Counted from the first letter of the stretch, positions 28,583-37,816 are shown. The stretch: DNA of 64,000 nucleotides from Castellaniella sp. (GCF_004321985.1 NZ_SCQN01000044.1:62001-126000), one strand, 5' to 3'. Numbers and translations are program-made. Notes: generated by a model not told the origin, from the letters alone.

Positions 28583-28608
28583 GATTCAGACTGTTTGTCC
28601 TCTGAATC
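28583..28608 (-). promoter_or_regulatory. Inverted repeat in the leader of the CoA-transferase mRNA
   Basis: GATTCAGA (28583-28590) and TCTGAATC (28601-28608) form a perfect 8-base inverted repeat with a 10-base gap. It lies between the promoter and the ribosome-binding site of the CoA-transferase gene, so in the transcript it would fold a hairpin ending about 10 bases before the Shine-Dalgarno sequence. It could be an RNA structure or a second protein site; the sequence does not decide. Confidence 0.6.
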
Positions 28609-28625
28609 TGCCAGTAGTTCTGGCA

Positions 28626-28654
28626 ATTTTAGATCGATCTAAAGTTTTGGTCAA
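28626..28654 (-). promoter_or_regulatory. Promoter of the CoA-transferase operon with embedded LacI-type operator
   Basis: On the minus strand TTGACC (28654-28649), a 17-base spacer and TAAAAT (28631-28626) make a near-consensus sigma-70 promoter. The perfect 16-base palindrome TTTAGATCGATCTAAA (28628-28643) covers most of the spacer and part of the -10. Binding there would exclude RNA polymerase, so repression is the expected mode. Its inner 14 bases are identical to the operator at 15078-15091 ahead of the opposite operon. Confidence 0.85.
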
Positions 28655-28850
28655 AAAAACTTATCTGGGAATGCTGCGTCTGAATGTGCTCAGACCGTCC
28701 AGGATTGCACCTTAGTACTCATGCCCTTCCGCGAGAAGGACATCTCAGCTGGTTTCGCTGCCAAGATGTTCAGTTGATGGGGGTATGGGTGTGACCTATC
28801 CTAGTGCCTATTTGTCCGATAAGCATAATTTAGTAATTGATAATAAATGA

Positions 28851-28864
28851 CGAGATCGATCTAA
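28851..28864. promoter_or_regulatory. Partial copy of the LacI-type operator
   Basis: CGAGATCGATCTAA matches the operator TTAGATCGATCTAA at 12 of 14 positions and keeps the 10-base palindromic core. Its centre is 222 bases from the centre of the operator at 28628, close to a whole number of helical turns. It may be an auxiliary site for looping, or a leftover of a lost gene's promoter. Confidence 0.6.
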
Positions 28865-28951
28865 TAGCGAGTTAGCGAGCAGGTTAAAACCCAACATAGG
28901 AGTGGAATCTCCTTGGGTGCTACTGCGGCTTCCGTGGACCTCGAAAGACCA

Positions 28952-28980
28952 TTGCGTCACATTGGACCAAATGATAGAAT
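28952..28980 (+). promoter_or_regulatory. Promoter of rpsP-rimM-trmD
   Basis: TTGCGT (28952-28957), a 17-base spacer and TAGAAT (28975-28980) form a plausible sigma-70 promoter 35 bases before the rpsP start. Both hexamers match the consensus well (four of six and five of six) and the spacing is ideal. Confidence 0.65.
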
Positions 28981-29015
28981 CCAATGCTTTTTACAGTATT
29001 TTCAAGGAACTCTTC

Positions 29016-29276
29016 ATGGTTGTGATTCGTCTGGCACGCGGTGGCTCGAAGAAGCGCCCCTTTTACAATGTCGTCGCTGCTGATTCGCGCAATCGTCGCG
29101 ATGGGCGCTTCATCGAACGCGTGGGCTTCTACAATCCCGTCGCGGTCGAAGGCCAGGAAAAGCTCAGGATTGCGCTGGATCGGGTGAAATACTGGGTGGA
29201 TAACGGCGCCCAGCCCTCCGGCACGGTCGATCGTCTGGTCAAGGAATTCTCCGCCACGGTTTCGGCGACGGCCTGA
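29016..29276 (+). CDS. rpsP: 30S ribosomal protein S16
   Basis: An 86-residue bS16, a small-subunit protein needed for 30S assembly. The family start [20 protein letters not shown] is unmistakable, and the [14 protein letters not shown] motif follows. The frame is open to 28902, but the family start fixes ATG 29016. It leads the rpsP-rimM-trmD unit. Confidence 0.98.
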   Translation: MVVIRLARGGSKKRPFYNVVAADSRNRRDGRFIERVGFYNPVAVEGQEKLRIALDRVKYWVDNGAQPSGTVDRLVKEFSATVSATA

Positions 29277-29295
29277 CGGGCATCGCCTTTTTTTC

Positions 29296-29904
29296 ATGGC
29301 AGAGCCCGCCGACGCAAGCCTTGCCACGCCCGGCGATCTGGTTGCGGTCGGCCAGGTGGTGGCGGCTCATGGCGTGCACGGCTGGCTGAAAATTCAGCCT
29401 CACTCGCGTCAGGGCAGTGCCCTGGGATCTGCCAGAATCTGGTGGTTGGCAACAGCCGGAGCCCAGGCCAACAGCTTACCCCACGCGGTCCGTGTACTGG
29501 CGTGTCGGCCAGGCGGTTCCCATCTTCTGGCCCAGGTCGAGGGTGTGACCGATCGGGACCAGGCACAGGCTTTGCGGGGCCTGACGATCTGGGTTTCCCG
29601 GGCATCGTTCCCGGCGCCAGCCGAAGACGAATACTACTGGGTCGATCTGATTGGCTGTTTCCTCTATGGTGAGGCAGATGGGTCTCCGGTGCTGCTGGGC
29701 CAGGTGGACGAAATTTTCGACAATGGCGCCCATGCAGTCCTTCAGGTGGCACTGGGCAAGCTGACGGATTCCGGTGATTTCCAGATCCGGCTCGATCCCC
29801 AGGGCCGTCCCCGTCACGGGCTGGTTCCATTCGTTGCGGCGCATGTCCAGCGGGTTGACCTGCCGGCACGACGCATCGACAGCGACTGGCCGGCCGAATT
29901 CTGA
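29296..29904 (+). CDS. rimM: Ribosome maturation factor RimM
   Basis: A 202-residue 30S maturation factor that acts on the 16S 3' domain and binds uS19. The N-terminal RimM barrel is seen in VAVGQVVAAHGVHGWLKIQP, and the C-terminal PRC barrel in EDEYYWVDLIGCFLY. Its place between rpsP and trmD is the conserved one. The stop abuts the trmD start directly. Confidence 0.96.
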   Translation: MAEPADASLATPGDLVAVGQVVAAHGVHGWLKIQPHSRQGSALGSARIWWLATAGAQANSLPHAVRVLACRPGGSHLLAQVEGVTDRDQAQALRGLTIWVSRASFPAPAEDEYYWVDLIGCFLYGEADGSPVLLGQVDEIFDNGAHAVLQVALGKLTDSGDFQIRLDPQGRPRHGLVPFVAAHVQRVDLPARRIDSDWPAEF

Positions 29905-30690
29905 ATGCCCATGCGTTTCGACCTGATCACTCTGTTCCCGGAGATGTTCGCCGCCGTGCGCGACTCCGGCATCAGCGGTCGCGCCCATGGCCACGGCCTG
30001 TGGTCCCTGGTCACCTGGAATCCTCGCGATTTTACGCATGATGTCCACCGGACAGTCGATGACCGTCCCTATGGTGGCGGGCCGGGGATGGTCATGATGG
30101 CCGAACCGCTGGCTCTGGCCGTTGCGGCCGCACGGGTCGCCCGGCAGCAATCGGAGGCCGATCCGGTTGGCCGGCCTGCCCCTGTCGTGTTGCTGTCTCC
30201 AGTTGGGGACGTGCATACGCAGCAACGGGCTCAGTCGTGGGCGAGCGGTTCAGGGGCCATCCTGATCTGTGGGCGCTACGAGGGGATCGACCAGCGGTTC
30301 ATTGACCGCTGCGTGGACCAGCAGGTTTCACTGGGGGATTTCGTGCTCTCTGGTGGGGAGCTCGGCGCCATGGTCCTGATCGATAGCGTGGTGCGGCTGC
30401 TGCCCGGAGCATTGCATGATGCGGAGTCGGCAGAGCAGGATTCTTTCAGCCCGACCCTGGATGGTCTGCTCGATAACCCCCACTACACTCGCCCGGAAGT
30501 CTGGGATGGGGCCGCCGTTCCCGCACCGCTGTTGTCGGGTCACCATGCACGGATCGCTGCCTGGCGCCGCGAGCAGTCCTTGAGACTGACCGCCGTGAAG
30601 CGCCCCGATCTGATTGCCGCCGCGCGGCGTGCGGGCCTTCTGAATGCTGCCGACGAGGCGGTTCTCGCCGGCCTTACATCGGAAGATTAG
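29905..30690 (+). CDS. trmD: tRNA (guanine-N1)-methyltransferase
   Basis: A 261-residue TrmD, which methylates G37 of tRNAs and prevents +1 frameshifts. The trefoil-knot motifs are clear: [24 protein letters not shown] and [19 protein letters not shown]. Either ATG 29905 or ATG 29911 could start translation; the first touches the rimM stop. Normally rplS follows trmD, but here a deacetylase gene on the opposite strand overlaps its last 4 bases. Confidence 0.97.
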   Translation: MPMRFDLITLFPEMFAAVRDSGISGRAHGHGLWSLVTWNPRDFTHDVHRTVDDRPYGGGPGMVMMAEPLALAVAAARVARQQSEADPVGRPAPVVLLSPVGDVHTQQRAQSWASGSGAILICGRYEGIDQRFIDRCVDQQVSLGDFVLSGGELGAMVLIDSVVRLLPGALHDAESAEQDSFSPTLDGLLDNPHYTRPEVWDGAAVPAPLLSGHHARIAAWRREQSLRLTAVKRPDLIAAARRAGLLNAADEAVLAGLTSED

Positions 30691-31649
30691 CGGACCGCCG
30701 TTGCGGTTACGCGGGTGTTGCTGACGGTGTATTGCCGTTCCACCCATTTGGCCTCCGGCCCCCGGACTTCAGAGCACCGGGACACATCCGGGCAGTAGTG
30801 TGGGTCGTCCTTCATGTAGCGCATGAAGATGGCCGTCTTGCGTTCGACTTCCGCGTCAGTCAGGTTGATGGCGCGTTCCTGGCTCGGATAGTCCAGGTAG
30901 GCCACGCGAGCATACAGTCCGGGGGCGGTGGCCATGGCGTCGTCCATCAGGCGCGCGCTGGCGATGTGGTCAGGATGGTCGTGCCCCTCGCAGCGCCAGC
31001 ACAGGGCTTGGTAGGCCACCTGGATCGTGGGGTCCATCGTGCGGACTTCCTGAGGGTATTCGGTCTGGATCAGGCCGGCCAGCAGGGACACCAAGCCACC
31101 CCGTGTATAGGTTTCTCTGTAGGGCCCGTAAGACTGCACCTGCGTGTCTGGGATCGACTCCAGCCGACTGAGCGGCGTCAGACTGCCCCAGCCCGGCCCC
31201 AGCCAGGGATCAGGGATACGCAGCATGATGAGTTGGATGTGCGGGTTGCCGCGCAGTGTGTGTCGCAACAATGTGTGGCCGTCCAGCCGCAGGCCGTCTG
31301 TGTCCCAGAGGTCCGATTTGTGTGCCATAGCCGCGTAAGCGGCCATGATGCCGCGCTCACGTTGCTGCAGGTAGGGCAGACCTTCGCCCCGGTCGCCCGC
31401 TGTGAGGTACACAGTGTGCACACAGAGCCCCTTGTGGATGGCATTGTCCTGATCCGGGTTCATGAAGAGCAGGTCATCGTCGGTGTGGGCGACCACAGTC
31501 AGCACGGTTCCCGCGTGGCAGAGGTGTGGGGGGGCTGCCCAGGACCCGGTCGCCGTCGTCAGGCACCACAGCGCCAGCACGATCCTGCCAAGCACCCCAA
31601 AGCGAAGAGAACCAAAAGCGGATTGCAAGGCGGGAAAGTACCCTGTCAT
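30687..31649 (-). CDS. Exported PIG-L/LmbE-family deacetylase
   Basis: A 320-residue zinc-dependent deacetylase-like protein with an N-terminal hydrophobic segment ending near WAAPPH, probably a signal peptide. The family metal motif appears as [11 protein letters not shown] (about residues 52-62; usual form P/AHxDD), and the second metal site is [14 protein letters not shown] enzymes remove acetyl groups from N-acetylglucosaminyl or related compounds. Most bacterial members are cytosolic, so an exported one may act on envelope or extracellular glycans (inference). It converges on trmD with a 4-base overlap. Confidence 0.85.
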   Translation of the reverse strand: MTGYFPALQSAFGSLRFGVLGRIVLALWCLTTATGSWAAPPHLCHAGTVLTVVAHTDDDLLFMNPDQDNAIHKGLCVHTVYLTAGDRGEGLPYLQQRERGIMAAYAAMAHKSDLWDTDGLRLDGHTLLRHTLRGNPHIQLIMLRIPDPWLGPGWGSLTPLSRLESIPDTQVQSYGPYRETYTRGGLVSLLAGLIQTEYPQEVRTMDPTIQVAYQALCWRCEGHDHPDHIASARLMDDAMATAPGLYARVAYLDYPSQERAINLTDAEVERKTAIFMRYMKDDPHYCPDVSRCSEVRGPEAKWVERQYTVSNTRVTATAVR

Positions 31650-31885
31650 GAGTTTGCGTATTCTGTTGCACTACAGGTTCCAGGAATTTACTCCCTGATC
31701 GGCTTCGCGCGCCATTGTGGCATCTGAAAAAGATGTATTCGGGGTTACCTCGATGAGCGCGCTGGGGATCATCCAAGTTGCGCGGTCAGGCAAGATCCGG
31801 AAACATTTGTGCACCGCAGCATCTTGTCGGGCAATGGCTGGAGCCGCTATCGTTGAGTGCGTGCTCAAATTTTGCGGGGTAGTCC

Positions 31886-32575
31886 ATGCGTGGGATTGCG
31901 GTTTTGCTGTTCACAGGGTGTTGCGTGGTTTCCACAGGCTCGGCGGTGGCTGGGGTGGCAACCGTTCATGCGGGCGACCGGACGCTGACCGTCCGCTTCC
32001 AGGGCAATGACGCCAGGGTGGATGTGTCGGGTGTCCAGCGCGGTTATCTGCTGATGCGGGGCGACAAGGTCTATTCGGTCATGCAGATCAATGGACAGCC
32101 ACTGGTGCTGGATGCGCGGAGTGCTGCGGGGCTGCTGGGCGGTGGGCCGCTGCAGACGTCCCCCGACATGATCCGGTCACTGACGCGTCTGGCCGCCACG
32201 GGTGCGCATGAGACCGTTGCTGGACGCGCAGGCGACGTCTATTCGGTGACCTATGTCGATACCAAGGGCCGTACGCGGACGGGGCGTGGCGTGTTGGGGC
32301 CGCAACCCGAGGTGCGTGAATTGACCCAGGTGCTTGCGCGCATGGCGGTCTTGCTGGAGACAGCTGCTCAGCAGCCTGCTCAGGGGACCGAGCGGGTGTT
32401 GTCTGCCCTGAACCAGCGTGGCATGGGGCTGCTGGCCTACGAAACGCAGTTCAGAGTGGAAAAGATTTCGTCGGCGACCCCGGCGCCGGGTGTGCTGGAT
32501 CTGCCGGCGAGCCCGGGGCAGTTGCCGGGTAACCTGGGACAATTGCTGCAGGGCCTCAGCCCGCAGTCCAGATAG
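31886..32575 (+). CDS. Exported protein of unknown function
   Basis: I do not recognise a family. The 229-residue product begins with a hydrophobic signal segment (MRGIAVLLFTGCCVVSTGS) that ends near residue 22. A Cys at residue 12 makes a lipoprotein reading conceivable, but the lipobox is poor. The mature part has beta-rich segments such as LTVRFQGNDARVDV and GYLLMRGDKVYSVMQINGQP, resembling proteins of the periplasm that bind small molecules or lipids. The C-terminus is Pro/Gly/Leu-rich. The CorA-type gene starts 11 bases downstream, so the two are probably co-transcribed. Confidence 0.75.
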   Translation: MRGIAVLLFTGCCVVSTGSAVAGVATVHAGDRTLTVRFQGNDARVDVSGVQRGYLLMRGDKVYSVMQINGQPLVLDARSAAGLLGGGPLQTSPDMIRSLTRLAATGAHETVAGRAGDVYSVTYVDTKGRTRTGRGVLGPQPEVRELTQVLARMAVLLETAAQQPAQGTERVLSALNQRGMGLLAYETQFRVEKISSATPAPGVLDLPASPGQLPGNLGQLLQGLSPQSR

Positions 32576-32586
32576 GGGGCATCTCT

Positions 32587-33591
32587 GTGACAACCAGCCC
32601 GTCGGCGGCAGCTCGGTATGAACGTTGCGCCGTTGCATCCACCCACTATGGAGTGGGTCAGGATCCGCGGGAAGTCGGGCTGGACGAGCTCGGTGCGTCT
32701 GCCGCCTCCCGCCACGGCCTGCTGTGGGTAGGGTTGAAGGACCCGGAAGACGATCTGTTGCAGCAGGTAGGCGAACAGCTGAGCCTCCCGGGCCGGGCCA
32801 TCGAGGAGATTCTGTCCGTGCATCGGCGGCCCAAGATCGTGGAATATGACCACCTGACGCTGATCGTGGCCATTACCGTGGAATTCAGCCGTGACCGGCC
32901 GAATCTGGGCGAAATCCAGATCCTGATCGGCTCGGGCTATATCCTGACCATCCGCCGGCATTCTTCGGAGTCACATCGTGAGCTGCGCAGCCTGCTGACC
33001 GAGTCTCCCGATTTTCAGGGTCGCAGCAGCGATTACGTGGCGTCCGCCTTGCTGGATCTGCTGGCGGATCGCTATGTGGACACGCTCGCGCATTTCGAGG
33101 CGCTGGTCGAGGAGGTGGAACATCAGTTCTTGTTACGTGGGTTCCGAGAGGCGGATATCCGCCGCCTGTACAGCCGTCGCCGTGATCTGCTGCGGGTGCA
33201 GACCGCCATCGCGCCTCTGGCTGAGATCTGCCGGCGCATGGCGCATGTGGAGACGCGCAACATCGGGGCCGACAGCCGCGCCTATTTTGCCGAGACCGGC
33301 GACCGTATCCAGCGCGTGACCGAGTCGGTGGCGGGCCTGCGCGAGGCGCTGGCCTTTGCGTTCGAGGCCGCCATGATGATAGGCCAGATGCAGCAGACCG
33401 ACATCACGCGCAAGCTGGCCGCCTGGGCCGCCATTCTTGCGGTGCCGACGGCCGTCGCGGGCATCTACGGCATGAACTTTCATGACATGCCGGAGCTGAG
33501 CTGGCGTTTCGGTTACCCGGTCATGTTGGGCGGAACGTTCGCCTTCTGTGCGCTGCTGTACTGGAAGTTCAAGCGAATCCGCTGGCTTTAG
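32587..33591 (+). CDS. CorA-family divalent cation transporter
   Basis: A 334-residue CorA-type magnesium (or cobalt/zinc) channel. The large cytosolic N-terminal domain is followed by two C-terminal membrane helices, with the selectivity motif G-M-N in GIYGMNFHDMPEL between them. The C-terminus is basic (WKFKRIRWL), as in the family. Translation begins at GTG 32587, with GGGGG shortly before it. It follows the unknown exported protein by 11 bases. Confidence 0.93.
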   Translation: MTTSPSAAARYERCAVASTHYGVGQDPREVGLDELGASAASRHGLLWVGLKDPEDDLLQQVGEQLSLPGRAIEEILSVHRRPKIVEYDHLTLIVAITVEFSRDRPNLGEIQILIGSGYILTIRRHSSESHRELRSLLTESPDFQGRSSDYVASALLDLLADRYVDTLAHFEALVEEVEHQFLLRGFREADIRRLYSRRRDLLRVQTAIAPLAEICRRMAHVETRNIGADSRAYFAETGDRIQRVTESVAGLREALAFAFEAAMMIGQMQQTDITRKLAAWAAILAVPTAVAGIYGMNFHDMPELSWRFGYPVMLGGTFAFCALLYWKFKRIRWL

Positions 33592-33711
33592 GTGCGCGTG
33601 GTCCCATCTGTCTGCGCCCCTGGGAAACTACCGATCGACGAAGTCGCCGGCTGAGCAGAAGAATACTTCTCCATTCCTTTCGAAATGCCGTCGAAGGCAG
33701 CCGGAGTCATC

Positions 33712-34299
33712 ATGGAAGCGTCTATCGCTGGGGCCCCCGTTCAACCAGGCCCTCCGCTGATTCGGTGGAATTATCTTTGGTACGTTGCCGCCGTACTGCT
33801 GGTCATGGTCGCCGCGATTCTGATCGGCAACGCCTGGTTCCTCAACTGGGTCCATGTCATGAGCGGTGTACTTTGGACCGGCATCGATCTGTTCATGGGG
33901 TTCGTGATCGGTCCCATCATCCGCAGCGTGTCCGTTCCCATCCGCAAGGAAATCATCATCCGGCTCACGCCCGTTACCCTGTTCCTGATGCCGACCCTGT
34001 CCATCACCACCGGTACGGCGGGCTGGTTCCTGGCCGTGCAGCTTGGCCTTACCCAGATGCCCTGGCCGCAACTGGGTTGGATCGTTGCCGCGCTGGTGCT
34101 GGTGACCTTGATGGCGATCCAGGGCTTGGGCTATCTGCTGCCCACGAGCGTGCGTGTGTGCCTCGAACTCCAGAAGCCACAGCCCGATGGGCCCCGGATC
34201 GGCCGGATGATGAGCCGCTTCTACTACGTGGTGGCCAGCCAGGGTGTCATGCAGATCGCCATCATCGTGGTCATGGCGCGGCTGGTGACCGGTGTCTGA
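33712..34299 (+). CDS. Small multi-pass membrane protein of unknown function
   Basis: A 195-residue protein with about four membrane helices. The first pair includes NWVHVMSGVLWTGIDLFMGF, a His-Trp arrangement reminiscent of CopD/DUF2269-type membrane proteins and of the urate-hydroxylase membrane domain, but I cannot assign a family firmly. ATG 33712 (Met-Glu-Ala-Ser-Ile) has CGGAG nine bases before it and is preferred over 33685. It stands 120 bases after the CorA-type gene; the next gene is a PAS protein. No catalytic residue set is obvious. Confidence 0.75.
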   Translation: MEASIAGAPVQPGPPLIRWNYLWYVAAVLLVMVAAILIGNAWFLNWVHVMSGVLWTGIDLFMGFVIGPIIRSVSVPIRKEIIIRLTPVTLFLMPTLSITTGTAGWFLAVQLGLTQMPWPQLGWIVAALVLVTLMAIQGLGYLLPTSVRVCLELQKPQPDGPRIGRMMSRFYYVVASQGVMQIAIIVVMARLVTGV

Positions 34300-34398
34300 G
34301 CATGCCTGGATTGCATGAGTCTTCCGCGGTATAAGTAACGCCAGCAAATGCCGTCATCCATTGAACGTCGGGTACGGCGATCAACTGGAGGACTCGTC

Positions 34399-34812
34399 GT
34401 GAATGAACCTGCTGGGCTGGCGGAGTGGATCATCGATCAGGTGTCTGATGCGCTGATCTACGCGGACAGAAACGGCAATATCCGCCGCTGGAACCCGGCG
34501 GCTGCTGCCCTGTTCGGGTTTTCGGCTGCCGAGGCGCTGGGCCGGAACCTGGATCTGATCATCCCGGAGCATCTACGCGAAGCGCACTGGGCCGGCTTCA
34601 ATTCCGCCATGGAACGCGGTCAGCTGAAGCTGGGCGGGCGGCCGACCCTGACGCGCGGCTTGCACAAGACCGGGCGCAAGCTCTATGTCGAGATGACGTT
34701 CGCGCTGGTAACGGACACGGCGGGCAACGCGGAGGGTGCGGTTGCCATGGCGCGTGATGTCACCGAGCGCACTGAGAAGGAGCGGGCTGCCCGCAAGGCC
34801 GCGCAGGCGTAG
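34399..34812 (+). CDS. Stand-alone PAS-domain protein
   Basis: A 137-residue protein that is essentially one PAS domain: IIDQVSDALIYADRNGNIRR, then WNPAAAALFGFSAAEALGRN and a PAC segment ending VAMARDVTERTEKERAAR. No kinase, cyclase or DNA-binding output is attached. GTG 34399 is taken as start because GGAGG lies seven bases before it; an ATG at 34348 has no such site. Single PAS proteins can act as sensors that bind another protein. It ends 25 bases before the convergent fghA. Confidence 0.85.
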   Translation: MNEPAGLAEWIIDQVSDALIYADRNGNIRRWNPAAAALFGFSAAEALGRNLDLIIPEHLREAHWAGFNSAMERGQLKLGGRPTLTRGLHKTGRKLYVEMTFALVTDTAGNAEGAVAMARDVTERTEKERAARKAAQA

Positions 34813-34837
34813 GGTACAGAAAAGAATCCCGTGCTTT

Positions 34838-35668
34838 TCAGGCCCGCAGCGCACGCGCGTGATGGGCGATGTGCTCGTCGATGAAGCTGGCGACGAAGTA
34901 ATAACTGTGGTCGTAGCCCGGATGGCGCCGCAGGCGGACCGGATGGCCGAAGTGCTCGGCCTCTTTGGTGAAGAGCCAGGGCCGCAGCTGGGTGTCCAGG
35001 TATTCGTCTTCGTCGCCCTGGTCGATCAGGATGGGTAGCCGTTCGCTGGCACTGGCCAGCAATGCCGTGGCGTCCCATTCGGCCCAGGCCGACCGGTTGG
35101 CGCCCAGGTAAGCCGTAAATGCCTTCTCACCCCAGGGGACCTGGCTGGGGGCGACGATGGGTGCGAATGCCGAAACTGCCAGATAGCGGCCCGGGTTGCG
35201 CAGTGCGGTCACCAGCGCGCCGTGGCCACCCATGGAGTGACCCATGATGGAGCGTCGGTCGTTCGTCGGAAAGTGTGCTTCGATCAGATCGGGCAGTTCC
35301 ATCGCCACGTAGTCCTGCATCCGGAAATGGGCGGACCAGGGGGGCTGCGTCGCATTCAGGTAGAAGCCGGCTCCTTGGCCCAGATCGTAGGCCGGGTCGT
35401 TGGCGACGCCATCGCCGCGCGGACTGGTATCGGGTGCCACCAGGATGACCTTGTGTTCGGCGGCGTAGCGCTGCGCGCCCGCCTTGGTGATGAAGTTCTG
35501 TTCGTTGGCGGTGAGTCCCGACAGCCAGTAGATCACGGGCAGTCTTTCGCCGTCTTCGTGCGCCGGTACGAAAATGGCGAAGTTCATGTCGCAGCCCAGC
35601 GTCGTGGAGGCGTGGCGCCAGACGCTCTGGCTGCCGTCCCAGCAGGTGTGTCGTTCGATGCGTTTCAT
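34838..35668 (-). CDS. fghA: S-formylglutathione hydrolase
   Basis: A 276-residue esterase of the FghA/esterase D family, which hydrolyses S-formylglutathione to formate and glutathione. The nucleophile is in GHSMGG (Ser about residue 145). The acid lies in the LIDQGDEDEYLD segment and the His in GYDHSYYF. The family start is clear (SVWRHASTTLGCDMNFAIF). It follows frmA by 58 bases on the same strand; together they detoxify formaldehyde. Confidence 0.96.
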   Translation of the reverse strand: MKRIERHTCWDGSQSVWRHASTTLGCDMNFAIFVPAHEDGERLPVIYWLSGLTANEQNFITKAGAQRYAAEHKVILVAPDTSPRGDGVANDPAYDLGQGAGFYLNATQPPWSAHFRMQDYVAMELPDLIEAHFPTNDRRSIMGHSMGGHGALVTALRNPGRYLAVSAFAPIVAPSQVPWGEKAFTAYLGANRSAWAEWDATALLASASERLPILIDQGDEDEYLDTQLRPWLFTKEAEHFGHPVRLRRHPGYDHSYYFVASFIDEHIAHHARALRA

Positions 35669-35726
35669 GGGTCAGCTCTAGGGGATAGGGGTCGGCCGCA
35701 GTGGGTGCGGCCGGGCTGGTTTCGCG

Positions 35727-36893
<1,167 letters not shown>

Positions 36894-36935
36894 TTATACA
36901 GTACCATTTCGGGCGGCTCAGGGTAGGGGCGCATC

Positions 36936-36958
36936 AGTCTGATAGACTACTGACTTGC
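36936..36958 (+). promoter_or_regulatory. Possible autoregulatory sites ahead of the TetR gene
   Basis: A perfect inverted repeat AGTCT-GAT-AGACT (36936-36948) is followed at once by CTGACTTGC (36950-36958). The latter nonamer recurs at 37953-37961 ahead of the operon that follows the TetR gene. The sites lie 63-85 bases before the TetR start. Shared half-sites at both promoters suggest the TetR operator; that is inference. Confidence 0.55.
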
Positions 36959-37020
36959 CTGCCAGTTTGTGGACGCATTTGATTCGGGAGGCCCGGGCGG
37001 TCTATGGATTCTGAAAAACC

Positions 37021-37773
37021 ATGCCTCGAGCAGAAGTGAAATCAACGAATATCAAGCAGCCCGACATGCGCGAACGGATCAAGTTGCTCGCCGCGAAGCT
37101 GCTGATCAAGCACGGTTGCCGTGGTGTAAGCTTTGGCGATATTGCCGACAGGCTGTCCACCACGCGGGCCAATATCCACTACCACTTCGGTAACAAGAAC
37201 TCGCTGGTCGAAGAGGTGACCGACGAGTACGTGACGGCCACATTGGCGAAATTCCGCTCGATCTGGACGGATACGGAAACCCCGCTTGCCCTCAAGCTGG
37301 ATGCAACCATCGCATTCAACCGCCTGCGCTATGACGAGTTCAATGTAGGCGATGATGACGGCTTGTCCTGGAGTCTGGTGGCGCGGATGCGTGCCGACAG
37401 CGATGCGCTGAGTCCGCGTAGCGTCGCGTCGGTGCAGCGCTTCGCGTCCGAGCTGACCAGCGCCATCACGGTCGGTATCTCCAGCGCGGTCGGTCGCGGC
37501 GAATTGTCCTCGAGCACGCCGATCGAGGACGTCGTCGCCTTGCTGGTCAACATCATCAATAGTGCCGGACTCGTCACACAGGACGCGGCGCGGTTCGATC
37601 AGCTCGAGCTGATCTACCGCGCGTTCCTGAGGACCGTTGTTGCCGCCTATGGCCATCAGGATTTACGGGCTGCCCCTGGGCCGGCCAAACGCAAGTTGGC
37701 TGCGGTGCCCACGCAGGCCACGGCTGGTACCCCGTCCGCGACAGTCGCCAGGCGGCGCCGCAAACAGCTTTAG
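37021..37773 (+). CDS. TetR-family transcriptional regulator
   Basis: A 250-residue regulator. The N-terminal helix-turn-helix is typical: LLAAKLLIKHGCRGVSFGDI followed by ADRLSTTRANIHYHFGNKNS. The remaining helices would form the ligand pocket and dimer interface. The C-terminal 40 residues are basic and Ala/Thr-rich. It stands alone, 212 bases ahead of the SDR gene and in the same direction. It probably governs the catabolic operon 37986-45251, whose effector could be a CoA ester (inference). Confidence 0.92.
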   Translation: MPRAEVKSTNIKQPDMRERIKLLAAKLLIKHGCRGVSFGDIADRLSTTRANIHYHFGNKNSLVEEVTDEYVTATLAKFRSIWTDTETPLALKLDATIAFNRLRYDEFNVGDDDGLSWSLVARMRADSDALSPRSVASVQRFASELTSAITVGISSAVGRGELSSSTPIEDVVALLVNIINSAGLVTQDAARFDQLELIYRAFLRTVVAAYGHQDLRAAPGPAKRKLAAVPTQATAGTPSATVARRRRKQL

Positions 37774-37798
37774 TTCCTGATCTTCAGCGTCTTGGATC

Positions 37799-37816
37799 GG
37801 CCTTCGTTCGAAGGCC
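37799..37816 (+). repeat. Inverted repeat after the TetR gene
   Basis: GGCCTTCG-TT-CGAAGGCC is a perfect 8-base inverted repeat starting 26 bases after the TetR stop. No T tract follows, so it is a weak terminator candidate at best. Confidence 0.35.

Larger units (their letters stand above)
28564..29015. promoter_or_regulatory. Divergent control region between the CoA-transferase operon and rpsP
   Basis: This 452-base, AT-richer gap holds no credible gene. From left to right it carries a leader inverted repeat (28583-28608), a strong promoter with a LacI-type operator (28626-28654), a stretch with nothing recognisable (about 28655-28850), a second partial operator (28851-28864), and the rpsP promoter (28952-28980). 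These are listed separately. Confidence 0.75.

Noticed and set aside
37799-37816. Intrinsic terminator of the TetR gene
   Set aside because: The hairpin is perfect but no T tract follows, so it is listed only as an inverted repeat.
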